Shown: positions 1 to 9,255 of the stretch, piece by piece
Position numbering within the stretch: the first letter of the stretch is position 1
How the letters are laid out: every line of letters begins with the position of its first letter
Source: Ignavibacteriales bacterium
Lineage (GTDB): Bacteria > Bacteroidota > Ignavibacteria > Ignavibacteriales > Melioribacteraceae
Direction of reading: 5' to 3'
NCBI GenBank assembly: GCA_016929735.1
Contig: JAFGID010000185.1
Coordinates: 1 to 43,557, forward strand
Length of the DNA stretch: 43,557 bases
Program-made: the position numbers and the translations under genes
Notes under the pieces: generated by a model
What the model saw: the letters and a program-made list of their open reading frames with translations, nothing else
Database searches by the model: none
Told to the model about the DNA's origin: nothing

Positions 1-1
1 A

Positions 2-32
2 TTGTTATTTTTCATTAATATTCATAAATTTG
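2..32 (+). promoter_or_regulatory. Predicted Bacteroidota-type promoter of rpmH
   Basis: TTG at 2-4 is followed by exactly 20 bases and then TAAATTTG at 25-32. This fits the Bacteroidota -33 (TTTG/TTG) and -7 (TAnnTTTG) pattern. It would start transcription near 39 and leave a leader of about 25 bases before the rpmH start at 63. Two other sites in the window share this layout, which supports it. The call is by eye only. Confidence 0.45.
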
Positions 33-62
33 TAACCTTTATTAAAATAAATAGAGTAAAAA

Positions 63-209
63 ATGAAAAGAACATTTCAACCGAGCAATCGTAAGCGAAA
101 AAATAAGCACGGGTTCAGAGAAAGAATGTCAACCAAAAACGGACGAAAAGTACTAGCAAGTCGAAGAGCAAAAGGTAGAAAGAAATTAACAGTTAGCGAT
201 GAAAAATAA
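63..209 (+). CDS. rpmH: 50S ribosomal protein L34
   Basis: This encodes a 48-residue, strongly basic protein of the large ribosomal subunit. It begins MKRTFQPSNRKRKNKHGFRE and continues with the family-typical RMSTKNGR and LASRRAKGRKKL blocks. Length and sequence match L34 closely. It is the first gene of the conserved rpmH-rnpA-yidD-yidC block, and rnpA begins 2 bases after its stop. A promoter-like TTG-N20-TAAATTTG lies just upstream. In many bacteria dnaA and the replication origin lie near this block, but neither is visible in the 62 bases available. Confidence 0.97.
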   Translation: MKRTFQPSNRKRKNKHGFRERMSTKNGRKVLASRRAKGRKKLTVSDEK

Positions 210-211
210 TT

Positions 212-607
212 TTGAAAAAGTTTGGCCTTTCAAAAAAGGAAAAAATTAAAAGTAAAAACGAATTTGCTTTAGTTTATTCTGAAGGAAATGTCATTTATTC
301 AAAAGGAAATGTATTAAAAGCAAATTATTATAAAATTGAAAACCCTGAAAAACTTGAAATCAAAGTTGCTTTTGCTGTTCATAAAAAATCTGGTATTGCC
401 GTCTGGCGTAATAGAATAAAAAGATTACTAAGAGAAGCATATCGTTTGAATAAAGAAATTTTATCTTCAAATCTTAATAATTTATTTCTGCTGATTGTTT
501 TTTCGCCTAATGCTCTTAAAGAAAAAAATAATAAAAAAATTAAATATCAGGATATTTGTCCCGAGGTGATAAGTATCTTAAATCAAATTAAGGAAAAGGT
601 GGTATGA
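212..607 (+). CDS. rnpA: Ribonuclease P protein component
   Basis: The 131-residue basic protein binds RNase P RNA and helps it remove 5' leaders from pre-tRNAs. The family signature is the RNR motif and the helix after it, here WRNRIKRLLREAYR near residues 65-79. Length fits the family. The start is TTG at 212, two bases after the rpmH stop; the next in-frame ATG would remove the conserved N-terminal part, so the TTG start is preferred. The stop overlaps the yidD start (ATGA), which suggests translational coupling. Confidence 0.95.
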   Translation: MKKFGLSKKEKIKSKNEFALVYSEGNVIYSKGNVLKANYYKIENPEKLEIKVAFAVHKKSGIAVWRNRIKRLLREAYRLNKEILSSNLNNLFLLIVFSPNALKEKNNKKIKYQDICPEVISILNQIKEKVV

Positions 608-813
608 AACATTTTTTCATATTGCTAATAAAATTTTATCAAAAAACAATTTCACCTCTGTTTCCTCCGAGTTGTAGATTTTACCCAACCTGCTCAGATT
701 ACTCAATTGAAGCATTTAAAAAATATGGTGTTTTCAAAGGTGGGGCAAAATCAATATGGAGAATCTTGCGTTGTAATCCGTTTAATAAAGGGGGAATTGA
801 TCATCTTAAATAA
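604..813 (+). CDS. yidD: Membrane protein insertion efficiency factor YidD
   Basis: A 69-residue member of the YidD family, small inner-membrane-associated proteins that aid YidC/Sec membrane protein insertion. Visible hallmarks are an N-terminal amphipathic or hydrophobic helix (FILLIKFYQKTISPLFPPSC), the CRFYPTCSDYS cysteine motif, and the RILRCNPF and GGIDHL segments near the C-terminus. Its start overlaps the rnpA stop by 4 bases, and yidC follows after 15 bases with a GGAG-like ribosome binding site. The order rnpA-yidD-yidC is the classical one. Confidence 0.96.
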   Translation: MKHFFILLIKFYQKTISPLFPPSCRFYPTCSDYSIEAFKKYGVFKGGAKSIWRILRCNPFNKGGIDHLK

Positions 814-828
814 TTTACTGGAGTTTTA

Positions 829-2667
829 ATGGATAAAAAAACTATTCTTGCATTTGTAGCAATGGGGGCAATTTTCATTATTTGGATGTATTTGAATACT
901 CCCGAGCCTCAACAACAAAAACAACAAACAGATTCGACACAGGTAAAAACCGACTCTATTATTAGTCCTCAAATTGATACGATAAAAACTCAAGAAATAG
1001 ATAAAATTGCAATAACAGATGCACGTTTTATTTCTGTAGATACCACAGAAAGAATAATAACAATCGAGACTGATTTGGCAATAGTTGAATTGACAAATAA
1101 GGGGGGAGGTTTCAAGAAATTATATCTGAAAGAATATAAAGCTTGGTATCATGGACTGGTTAAAGATGAAAATGATTTTTATGGAAAGCACGTTCAGTTA
1201 ATAAATGAGAAGGGGCAAAGCGTATTTAATATATCATTTGCTACCCTTAGTGAAGTTATAAATACAGGAAATATATTTTTTGGAAGCGATAAGAATGGAA
1301 CCTATTATAAAATTTCAGGTGAACAAAGTTTTGATATTAGTTACACGTATAAGTTAGACGAAGAAAAATCAATTATTAAAACTTATAAATTTTACGCGAA
1401 TGATTATGCTGTTGATTTTGTGGTAGAGCTAAATAATATGCAGGATATAATAAGTGGATACAGGTATGATGTAGTTTGGGAAAATGGAGTAAAATTCAAC
1501 GAGAAAAATTCTCAGGAGGAAGCTACATACTCGAATTCGAGTGTTTATGCTGGAGATGAGTTGACAATTGTTGACGTTAGCTCTGCTGGAGAAAAAGTTA
1601 AGCAGGATATTAATGGAAAAATTGATTGGGTGTCAGCACGAAGTAAATATTTTACCGTAATTATTGCTCCCGAAGAAAAAAATTCAGAGAGTGGTGCGCA
1701 TTTTATAGGTGAATTTCTTGTCAAAAATAATAAAATTGCCGGCGAACTATATGATATCAGTATGAAAATTCCGATGAAAAATCCACAAAGGCAGGTGGAT
1801 AAGTTTAAGCTATATATCGGACCCATAGACTATGATATTTTAGAATCTTATGGGCAGAAATTCGAAGAAATGTTTGATTGGGGTAGCTTTCTTGGATTAG
1901 GTTTTATTATGCGTCCGATTTCTGAATATATATTTTTACCATTACTTAAATTCTTACATTCCTTTGTACCTAACTATGGTTTGGTAATTATTTTATTTTC
2001 AATAATTATAAAGCTTTTACTTTTCCCTCTTACAAGGAAAAGTTATAAAGCAATGCGAAAGACGCAAGCATTGCAACCAAAAATTGCTGAGATAAAAGAA
2101 AAGTATGGTGATGATAAACGTAAGGTTCAAGAAGAAACGATGAAATTATACCGCACGTATGGGATAAATCCAATGGGGGGATGCCTTCCATTACTACTCC
2201 AAATGCCCATATTAGTCGCTCTATGGAGTTTGTTCAGAGTTGCAATTGAAATAAGACAGCAACCATTTATGCTGTGGATTAATGATTTATCCGTTCCTGA
2301 TGTTATATTTACATTACCAAAATGGTTTCCATTATTCAGTCAAGTTAGTGGACTTGCACTATTACTTGGTATTTCAATGTTCATACAACAAAAAATGACA
2401 ATGAGGGATCCGAGTCAAAAAATGTTACTCTATATGATGCCCATTTTAATGTTGATGATATTTATGCATTTGCCTTCGGGACTTAATTTATATTATCTTG
2501 TGTTTAACCTTTTATCAATCTATCAACAAAAATATATGGGTAAGAAAAAGGGCGAGGAAGACCTTGTGCCTGTTGCACCAAAAGACAGGAAAAAAGGATT
2601 TATGGCACGATTGTCTGACGCAGCAGAGCAACAAAGGAAGATGCAGCAAAAGGGTAAAAGACGATAA
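829..2667 (+). CDS. yidC: Membrane protein insertase YidC
   Basis: A 612-residue YidC/Oxa1 insertase of the Gram-negative type. It has an N-terminal membrane helix (residues about 5-22), a large periplasmic beta domain (about 75-330) and then the conserved insertase core (about 350-575). The core has the segments NYGLVIILFS, KSYKAMRKTQALQPKI and NPMGGCLPLLLQMPIL. The C-terminal tail is basic, as expected for ribosome contact. Alone or with SecYEG it inserts and folds inner-membrane proteins. A GGAG ribosome binding site precedes the ATG. A hairpin terminator follows the stop, so this gene probably closes the operon. Confidence 0.97.
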   Translation: MDKKTILAFVAMGAIFIIWMYLNTPEPQQQKQQTDSTQVKTDSIISPQIDTIKTQEIDKIAITDARFISVDTTERIITIETDLAIVELTNKGGGFKKLYLKEYKAWYHGLVKDENDFYGKHVQLINEKGQSVFNISFATLSEVINTGNIFFGSDKNGTYYKISGEQSFDISYTYKLDEEKSIIKTYKFYANDYAVDFVVELNNMQDIISGYRYDVVWENGVKFNEKNSQEEATYSNSSVYAGDELTIVDVSSAGEKVKQDINGKIDWVSARSKYFTVIIAPEEKNSESGAHFIGEFLVKNNKIAGELYDISMKIPMKNPQRQVDKFKLYIGPIDYDILESYGQKFEEMFDWGSFLGLGFIMRPISEYIFLPLLKFLHSFVPNYGLVIILFSIIIKLLLFPLTRKSYKAMRKTQALQPKIAEIKEKYGDDKRKVQEETMKLYRTYGINPMGGCLPLLLQMPILVALWSLFRVAIEIRQQPFMLWINDLSVPDVIFTLPKWFPLFSQVSGLALLLGISMFIQQKMTMRDPSQKMLLYMMPILMLMIFMHLPSGLNLYYLVFNLLSIYQQKYMGKKKGEEDLVPVAPKDRKKGFMARLSDAAEQQRKMQQKGKRR

Positions 2668-2684
2668 ACATTAATTTTTATCTT

Positions 2685-2721
2685 AAACCCAATTCTTGAT
2701 TATTAGAGTTGGGTTTTATTT
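2685..2721 (+). terminator. Rho-independent terminator after yidC
   Basis: AAACCCAA (2685-2692) pairs perfectly with TTGGGTTT (2709-2716), with a 16-base loop and a short T-rich tail. It lies 17 bases after the yidC stop. The TTG at 2709, which would extend the next gene upstream, sits inside the right arm of this hairpin. That is why ATG 2727 was taken as the start of the next gene. Confidence 0.6.
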
Positions 2722-2726
2722 TGTGT

Positions 2727-5432
2727 ATGAGAAAAACATTTAAAATATTATTTATTTTTTTATCATTAAATTTTGTATCTTTATCTCAAGATACAATTAC
2801 TCTTTCTCTCAAGTATTCAAACCACCAACTTCCTTTTGGCTTAATAGAAAAAGTACCAAGCAACTCGCCCAATATCGGCTTGGTTTTAAGTGGTGGTGGT
2901 TCGCGTGGAATTGCACACTTAGGCGTAATTAAAGCTTTGGTTGAAAATAATATTCCGATTACTCATATTATCGGAACAAGTATGGGAAGTATTGTCGGTG
3001 GTTTTTTTTCAGCAGGGTATAGTATTGAGGATTTAGATAATTTAATTTCTGAAGCTGATTGGAATCAATTCTTGGCTATAAATGAAACCGAAAGGAAAGA
3101 ATTATTTGTTGACCAAAAAATTACTGAAGACAAAGCAATTTTTGCATTACGTCTTGATGGATTAACACCTGTTTTGCCTACCTCAATAAATTCAGGACAG
3201 AGAGTCGCAAATTTTTTAAATCTTTTATCGTTAAATGCACCGTTGCATAATGAGATAGATTTTTCAAAACTGCTATACAAATTTTCAGCTGTATCAACTG
3301 ATTTGGTAACTGGTAATACAGTCGTAATTAATGACGGTTCATTACCAAAAGCAATACGTGCAAGTTCAAGTGTTTCTTTTTTGTTGGCTCCGGTAAAAAT
3401 GGATTCTTTGCTTCTTATTGATGGAGGATTAGTAGCAAATATTCCAGTTAAAATTGCAAGGGACCAAAAATGCGATATTGTAATAACCTCAAATACGGTT
3501 AGCCCATTACTTGAGCGAGAAGAACTCGATTCACCAATTAATATGGCAGACCAGATACTAAGTATTCCAATGAAAATTATTAATGAGCAAAATTTGGATT
3601 TGTCCGATATTGTGATTAAACCAGATTTAATTGGCAGGAAGAATACCGATTTTACGAATACTACGGAGATGGTAGAGGCTGGTTATTTGGCAACCCTCGA
3701 ACAGTTAGCAGATATTAAAATTATTGTTGAGCACCACTTCAAAGATAATTTGGATGTTGAAGAATTTTTAATTTCCAATCTAACAACCGACTCAAATCCG
3801 ACACAAGAAGAAATTAAGATGTTTGAAAAATATAAAAATAAAGATTCTTTGTCTAACAAAGATTTACTCTTCGAGATTAGCTCAATGATGGAAAGTGGTG
3901 ATTATGAAAATATTAAAATTATACTTTTACCAATTGAAGGACAGACAATATTAAAACTCAACATTTCTGAAAATCCAAAAATTAAATCAATTGAATTAAT
4001 CGGGGCAAATATCATCGAGGAGGATTCAATTTATTCACGACTCAATATTTTAGAAAACAAAGCATTCAACGCAAAGAAAATTCTCTTAGCGCTGCTTGAT
4101 GTATTAAGGTATTATAAATCTGAAGGTTTTTCTCTTGCAGAAATTAACAAAGTGAATTTTATTGAAGAAAGTGGGGAACTTGAGATTTTTTTATCAGAAG
4201 GAATAATATCAGAGATAAAAATTATTGGCAATGAAAAAACTAATCGTGATTTAATTACTCGCGAATTGGATTTTTCAGTTAATTCATATTTTAAATATGA
4301 TGATGCAATAAAAAGTTTGGATAATTTACGAAATACAAGATTGTTCAATGATGTGGAATTATCAATTGAAAAATCAAGTGATAAAAATATAGTTGTCCTA
4401 AAAGTCGAGGAAAAAATAAGTAGTCTTCTTCGCTTTGGACTTAGAGCAGATAATGAATATCTTACACAGATATCAATGGATATAAGGAATGAAAATTTAT
4501 GGGGGAGTGGCACTGAAATAGGAGCAATTATTTCTGCTGGATCAAGAAGTCGAAGTATCATTCTTGAACATAAATCAAACAGATTGTTTGATACGTATAT
4601 CAATTATAGAATTGCTGCTTATCTAAAAGGCGTTGATATTTATACATATAGTGAAGATGTAACAGATAAGCCAACAGTTAATTCAAGAACAAGGTACGGA
4701 GAATATCGACAAACATATCTTGGTGCATCATTGGGTATAGGTTTTAATGTAGGTAAGTTTGGAAATATATTATCTGAATTAAAGTACCAATCAGAGAAAA
4801 TAAGTAACATCAGTAATTTTTTTATTGATTATATGAAGGTTAATATCGCATCATTAAAATTAAGTCTCTTAATTGATACACAAGATAAATATCCCTATCC
4901 TGATAATGGATTCTTAATAAGTGGATATTATGAGATGGCTCAAAAATTTTTCGGCAGTCAATTGGGTTATGTAAAAGCATATTTCGAATATAATGGATAC
5001 TTTAGTTTAAGTAAGTTGTTTACGGTAAAAACAATGTCAAGAATTGGTTATGGAGATAATACTTTACCATACACTCAATATTTTTCTCTTGGGGGGCAGT
5101 ATTCTTTTTTGGGATTAAGAGAATATGAATATGTAGGAAGGCAAATATTCATTTCATCGCTTGGGCTTAAATACAAATTGCCATTTAAAATATTTTTTGA
5201 TAGTTATGCGCAGGTAAGGTATGACCTCGGTTCAGTTTGGGCATATCAGGAACAAATAAGGTTTAAGGATTTGAAGCACGGAATCGGCCTAATTTTATCA
5301 TTTGATACACCTCTCGGGCCTGCTGATTTTTCTGTTGGTAAAAGTTTCTATATAATAAGGTCATTAGCTGATAGTCAAATAAGTTGGGGCCCAACATTTT
5401 TTTATTTTAATATTGGTTATTATCTAAGATGA
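2727..5432 (+). CDS. Patatin-like phospholipase with POTRA and outer-membrane barrel
   Basis: A 901-residue protein that starts with a signal peptide (KILFIFLSLNFVSLSQ). Residues about 50-340 form a patatin-like lipid acyl hydrolase: oxyanion motif GGGSRG near 56-61, nucleophile elbow G-T-S-M-G with Ser85, and Asp232 in DGG, the expected Ser-Asp dyad. A POTRA-like region follows at about 470-570. A C-terminal beta-barrel of the Omp85/surface-antigen type (about 580-901) ends in YYLR. This architecture is that of type Vd autotransporters such as PlpD. It probably acts on membrane lipids at the cell surface or periplasm. The in-frame TTG 18 bases upstream lies in the yidC terminator, so ATG 2727 is preferred. 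Confidence 0.9.
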   Translation: MRKTFKILFIFLSLNFVSLSQDTITLSLKYSNHQLPFGLIEKVPSNSPNIGLVLSGGGSRGIAHLGVIKALVENNIPITHIIGTSMGSIVGGFFSAGYSIEDLDNLISEADWNQFLAINETERKELFVDQKITEDKAIFALRLDGLTPVLPTSINSGQRVANFLNLLSLNAPLHNEIDFSKLLYKFSAVSTDLVTGNTVVINDGSLPKAIRASSSVSFLLAPVKMDSLLLIDGGLVANIPVKIARDQKCDIVITSNTVSPLLEREELDSPINMADQILSIPMKIINEQNLDLSDIVIKPDLIGRKNTDFTNTTEMVEAGYLATLEQLADIKIIVEHHFKDNLDVEEFLISNLTTDSNPTQEEIKMFEKYKNKDSLSNKDLLFEISSMMESGDYENIKIILLPIEGQTILKLNISENPKIKSIELIGANIIEEDSIYSRLNILENKAFNAKKILLALLDVLRYYKSEGFSLAEINKVNFIEESGELEIFLSEGIISEIKIIGNEKTNRDLITRELDFSVNSYFKYDDAIKSLDNLRNTRLFNDVELSIEKSSDKNIVVLKVEEKISSLLRFGLRADNEYLTQISMDIRNENLWGSGTEIGAIISAGSRSRSIILEHKSNRLFDTYINYRIAAYLKGVDIYTYSEDVTDKPTVNSRTRYGEYRQTYLGASLGIGFNVGKFGNILSELKYQSEKISNISNFFIDYMKVNIASLKLSLLIDTQDKYPYPDNGFLISGYYEMAQKFFGSQLGYVKAYFEYNGYFSLSKLFTVKTMSRIGYGDNTLPYTQYFSLGGQYSFLGLREYEYVGRQIFISSLGLKYKLPFKIFFDSYAQVRYDLGSVWAYQEQIRFKDLKHGIGLILSFDTPLGPADFSVGKSFYIIRSLADSQISWGPTFFYFNIGYYLR

Positions 5433-5488
5433 TTTTAAAAGACTCGTATTAAATTGCCGTAAAATAAAAATCTGAGTCATTCTAAAAT

Positions 5489-6310
5489 TTAATTGGATTT
5501 TTCTTTATTATTTATTCTGATTGATTCGTTTGTATTCCACCAGTCAGTCGGTAGCTCAATGATATAATCAACAAATTTATCATCATCCTGAAACTGAAGA
5601 TTGTCTTTATATGATTCCGAATTTTGCCAGATTGAATTTAACAATGAAGTAAGAAATAAGTTTTGTAATCTTCTACTTATTTTATTATTGACGAGGATAG
5701 CATCAGAGTTGCGTGCAAATAGAACAATCGGAATAGTAGAAAAAAATATTTTGAAATCGAGAAAGAATGATTTGAATTTAAAATAAATCAAGTCTAAAGC
5801 AATCAAATCCCTAATTCCCCTTGTCCTATCCCCAAATATTTGCCACAGTCCAGTCAAACCCGGTTTTGCTTCGATCTGTTTTCGCTTTTCATAATACTTA
5901 GGATATTCGTTTTTCATTATCTCTAGATCGTTTATCATAAGTGGACGTGGTCCGATAAAACTCATTTGTCCCAAAATAATATTTAATAATTGAGGTAGTT
6001 CATCAAGTCCGGATTTCCTTAACCAACCAGCAAATGGTGTAATTGATGTCGCTAAATTTTTCTTAAAAAAAATATCATTCGTTCCAGTATGATTTAATAA
6101 CGCTTTATCTTTTTCTTTAATTGTTTTGAACTTAAAAATATTGAATTTAAAATTTTCTAATGTAAGTCCCCGCTCCTGAATAAAAATAGGGAATTGTCTT
6201 AATTCAATTAAAAGAATAATGGTGAACAGCAACATAATAGGAAGTGTAATGATGAAAAGTATTATTCCACCTAAAAAATCTAAAAGTCGTTTTATTATTT
6301 TGTAATTCAT
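5489..6310 (-). CDS. Bacterial sugar transferase (undecaprenyl-phosphate type)
   Basis: A 273-residue initiating sugar-phosphate transferase (WcaJ/WbaP C-terminal domain family). It is expected to load a sugar phosphate onto undecaprenyl phosphate for polysaccharide or glycan synthesis at the inner membrane. Hallmarks are an N-terminal membrane segment (about 9-33), then LRKSGLDELPQLLNI, MSFIGPRPL and KPGLTGLWQI. This is the short form, with only one membrane segment. After the conserved core ends near 200, about 70 residues of unassigned C-terminal sequence remain. The gene lies 12 bases after the MlaE-type permease gene on the same strand and is probably co-transcribed with it. No other glycan genes are adjacent. 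Confidence 0.88.
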   Translation of the reverse strand: MNYKIIKRLLDFLGGIILFIITLPIMLLFTIILLIELRQFPIFIQERGLTLENFKFNIFKFKTIKEKDKALLNHTGTNDIFFKKNLATSITPFAGWLRKSGLDELPQLLNIILGQMSFIGPRPLMINDLEIMKNEYPKYYEKRKQIEAKPGLTGLWQIFGDRTRGIRDLIALDLIYFKFKSFFLDFKIFFSTIPIVLFARNSDAILVNNKISRRLQNLFLTSLLNSIWQNSESYKDNLQFQDDDKFVDYIIELPTDWWNTNESIRINNKEKSN

Positions 6311-6322
6311 TGAAGAGATTGC

Positions 6323-7099
6323 TTAACTGAATAATAAGGTCCACAAAATATAATCTAAAATTAAAATCATCGCAGCGCAAAGAACGAAAGAACGTATTGT
6401 GGAATTTCCAACTCCTTCTGCTCCTCCTTCGGTTCTAAAACCGATATAACAACCAATAAGAGCAGTTACACCTCCAAAAAACAATCCTTTCATTACGCCA
6501 AATACAAAATCCCATATTTCAAAATATCTTTTTGCTGATTCAAAAAAAACTGCGAATGAAACATCGAGAAAATAATTTGATATTAGAAATGCGCCAAGTA
6601 CTGCTATTATATTTGCAAAAATAACAAGAATAGGTAGCATAATTATTGATGCCACGAAACGTGGCATAGCTAAAAATCTTACAGGGCTTATACCCATTGT
6701 TTCAAGTGCATCAATTTGTTCGGTTACTTTCATTGAACCTAACTCAGCAGCTATTGACGAACCAACTCTTCCTGCTAAGACTAAAGCTGTAAGTACCGGG
6801 CCAAGTTCTGTAATAATCGCTCTGCTTGTAGCAGTTCCAAGGAATGAAAGCGGAGCAATGCCTGATAATTGGTATGCTGCTTGCCATGCTGCAACTGCAC
6901 CGGTGAAGCTGGCAATAACGAAAACCAATGGCAATGAATTTACACCTATATGTTCCATCTGGTAAAGAACTAATTTTCTACTTTTAATTATGTTAGGAAA
7001 ATATCGGATAATTTGAACTAATAAACGAGCAACCTGACCAAACTCATCAAAAAAGTTTATTGTTTTTCTACCGATTTTTTCAAAAAAATTTACAAACAT
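6323..7099 (-). CDS. mlaE: MlaE-type ABC transporter permease
   Basis: A 258-residue inner-membrane permease of the MlaE family (retrograde phospholipid transport or related lipid import). Conserved blocks include TELGPVLTALVLAGRVGSSI, AELGSMKVTEQIDALETMG and the C-terminal GFRTEGGAEGVG. Several hydrophobic helices span the protein, and length is typical. In most genomes the ATPase (MlaF) and the MCE substrate-binding protein (MlaD) are adjacent. Here neither is: downstream is a sugar transferase and upstream an M48 peptidase. The partners must be elsewhere on the chromosome if the transporter works as usual. Confidence 0.9.
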   Translation of the reverse strand: MFVNFFEKIGRKTINFFDEFGQVARLLVQIIRYFPNIIKSRKLVLYQMEHIGVNSLPLVFVIASFTGAVAAWQAAYQLSGIAPLSFLGTATSRAIITELGPVLTALVLAGRVGSSIAAELGSMKVTEQIDALETMGISPVRFLAMPRFVASIIMLPILVIFANIIAVLGAFLISNYFLDVSFAVFFESAKRYFEIWDFVFGVMKGLFFGGVTALIGCYIGFRTEGGAEGVGNSTIRSFVLCAAMILILDYILWTLLFS

Positions 7100-7203
7100 T
7101 TAACTTACCAAATATTTTTGATAATATTTGTTTTACGATTGCAATATACATAAAGTAACTCTTTTTTGAAAAGGAAAATAAAGTGATGCTGTAAAATTTG
7201 GAG

Positions 7204-8472
7204 TTATTTTAATCTATTTTTTTCCAAAAATAAAATTCTTTCTGAGAGTTTTGGATGAGTTCCTGCTAACTTCACTTTTCTATAAGTTTCGTACGAAAGT
7301 AATACACTATCTGGATTTTTAATAAGAACTTTTAGCAACGATTGATATTCTTCTTGATTTATTTTATTATCCCTTTTAATATTATCAAACAAATTCCAGT
7401 TAACGACTTTACTTGGCTTTTCAGTGTAAAATTGTAGCAGTTTTCTGTTTATTCTTTTATTTTCTTTTAATATAGTTTCTTCGGGTATTTTTAGTTTTAA
7501 TTCTTTTAGTTCTTTTGATTGAAAAGTAATTTTTACCGCATTTTTAATTTGTTCAGGCGAAGTAACAATTTCCGGTAAGTTTTTTTCCACCAATTCAATA
7601 ATATTACTCAAGTAATTAATTGACAACTTTTTATCCTTCCTAATCATTCTTAACACTAATTGAAGATAGTAATGATATACGTCAATGTTTTTCGCTACCG
7701 TCAGAAGTCCATTTATGAAATTTAATTTTCCATAATTTTCTGCAGCATAATAATCCGACAAATATTCCAATACCTTTGATTTTGAAACACCAATTAAAGC
7801 ATAAAAAATTCCAATAATAAAAAATGTCGAAAAAAAGAAAAACAATAATATTACAAGTTCACTATTTGTTATTATGCTTAAGTATGCTGGAAGTAAACCG
7901 ATTAGAAGAAAAACAAATATTCGCGAGCGGAATAGCGGAAACATATATTTGTAGAAATGAGCAGCTTCGTGTGCAATAATAGCTTTCAATTCAAATTCAT
8001 TTAACCTATAAAATTGTGATTCAGAAATATAAATTGCGTTGACAGATTTAATAAAGTTAAAAAACAGTGAGTTGATCGTAAAAACCCCCAAATGTTTTTC
8101 TCTCATTAAATAAATTTTTGGTTTTTCTCTACGATTAAATTTTTCAATCACCTCGTAAAATATTTCTTTGATTTTTTTAATCGTAAAATTTCCAATCGTA
8201 ATCGAATCATCTATATTAAGCAGAAGTTTTTTTCGCATAAAGATCATTGCGATATATGGTTTGGTAAAGAAAAATAAAATCAAACCTAAACTTAAAAAAA
8301 TAATAAAAAAGTGAGTTTCAGTTTTTGCTACATCAATGAGTTTGATGGAAAGGTATATATTGGCAGTAATAACTAAAAAGAGCGTAATATAGTTTAGAAT
8401 AACAAAGACTTTAAATGAAGTTTCTAGTTTATTTTTATCTGGTATTTTAGTGGGTATTATAAATTCTTCCAT
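7204..8472 (-). CDS. M48-family membrane zinc metalloprotease
   Basis: A 422-residue peptidase of the M48 (HtpX/Ste24-like) group. The zinc motif HEAAH is at residues 168-172, and the downstream E-x-x-x-D (E236, D240) in LEYLSDYYAAENYG provides the third ligand, as expected for M48. Hydrophobic segments at about 25-45, 53-72, 186-200 and 205-228 make it an integral membrane protein. It probably takes part in membrane-protein quality control, though the substrate is unknown. The C-terminal 170 residues are not recognised. It is divergent from the methyltransferase at 8523 across a 50-base AT-rich gap. Confidence 0.82.
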   Translation of the reverse strand: MEEFIIPTKIPDKNKLETSFKVFVILNYITLFLVITANIYLSIKLIDVAKTETHFFIIFLSLGLILFFFTKPYIAMIFMRKKLLLNIDDSITIGNFTIKKIKEIFYEVIEKFNRREKPKIYLMREKHLGVFTINSLFFNFIKSVNAIYISESQFYRLNEFELKAIIAHEAAHFYKYMFPLFRSRIFVFLLIGLLPAYLSIITNSELVILLFFFFSTFFIIGIFYALIGVSKSKVLEYLSDYYAAENYGKLNFINGLLTVAKNIDVYHYYLQLVLRMIRKDKKLSINYLSNIIELVEKNLPEIVTSPEQIKNAVKITFQSKELKELKLKIPEETILKENKRINRKLLQFYTEKPSKVVNWNLFDNIKRDNKINQEEYQSLLKVLIKNPDSVLLSYETYRKVKLAGTHPKLSERILFLEKNRLK

Positions 8473-8522
8473 TTTACAAAATTAAATTTAATTTCTGTAT
8501 GAAAATAACAATATTTTTTTAA

Positions 8523-9140
8523 ATGAAAAATCATACATTATATTATCTTACAAAAATAAAAGTAAAAAAATGGGATAATTTTATGGAAAAGCATATTTGT
8601 CCATTCTGGGTGGGTTATTTTTTAGCATCGCCAATAAGAAAACTGTACCATAATCCGAATAAGATATTATCATCCTATGTCAGACAGAATATGAATGTAA
8701 TTGACATTGGAAGTGCTATGGGTTTTTTCAGTTTACCATTAGCAGAAATGGTCAAACCGAATGGAAAAGTTTTTTGTGTAGATGTCCAAAAAAGGATGCT
8801 TGATGTACTTAAAAAGAAAGCAAAGAAGAAGAAATTGACTGAACAAATAGAGTTTATTTATTGTACTGAGAAAACTTTGGACATCGACCATCTTAAAGAG
8901 CAAATAGATTTTGTGCTTGCCTTTGCTGTATTGCACGAACTACCAGAAACGAAAAAATTTTTCGAGGAAATTTATTCAGTTATGAAAAAAGGAAGTAAAA
9001 TTTTAATTGCCGAACCAAAGGGTCATGTTTCAAATGATGATTTTGAAAGAACTTTATTATTAGCTAAAGAACAAGGTTTTAATATTATTTCTTCACCAAA
9101 AATTGCTAAGAGTCATAGTGTGGTGTTGGATAAGAATTGA
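8523..9140 (+). CDS. Class I SAM-dependent methyltransferase
   Basis: A small methyltransferase of the Rossmann type, up to 205 residues. SAM-binding motif I is VIDIGSAMGFFSLPLA; a Val-Asp pair (FCVDVQKRML) follows at the motif II position, and LAFAVLHELP at motif IV. The family normally begins close to the sequence MEKHICPFWVGYFLASPIRK. The true start may therefore be the in-frame ATG at 8583 rather than 8523, which would give 185 residues. The substrate is unknown. It is divergent from the M48 peptidase and appears to be a single gene. Confidence 0.8.
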   Translation: MKNHTLYYLTKIKVKKWDNFMEKHICPFWVGYFLASPIRKLYHNPNKILSSYVRQNMNVIDIGSAMGFFSLPLAEMVKPNGKVFCVDVQKRMLDVLKKKAKKKKLTEQIEFIYCTEKTLDIDHLKEQIDFVLAFAVLHELPETKKFFEEIYSVMKKGSKILIAEPKGHVSNDDFERTLLLAKEQGFNIISSPKIAKSHSVVLDKN

Positions 9141-9255
9141 TTGTGCAAGCAATTTATGATAAATAAAAAATTTTTAGTATTTTTGAAAAAGTTTATACAG
9201 AAATAATGAACATAATAGAATAAACACAATTTATCACAGTCGGTACAATGTAATT

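Noticed and set aside
1..62. Possible replication origin or DnaA boxes upstream of rpmH
   Set aside because: rpmH often lies near dnaA and oriC, but the 62 bases hold no TTATCCACA-like box and are better explained by a promoter.
4112..4603. Long open frame on the minus strand opposite the patatin protein
   Set aside because: It lies wholly inside a convincing gene on the other strand, has no family features, and looks like a codon-bias shadow.
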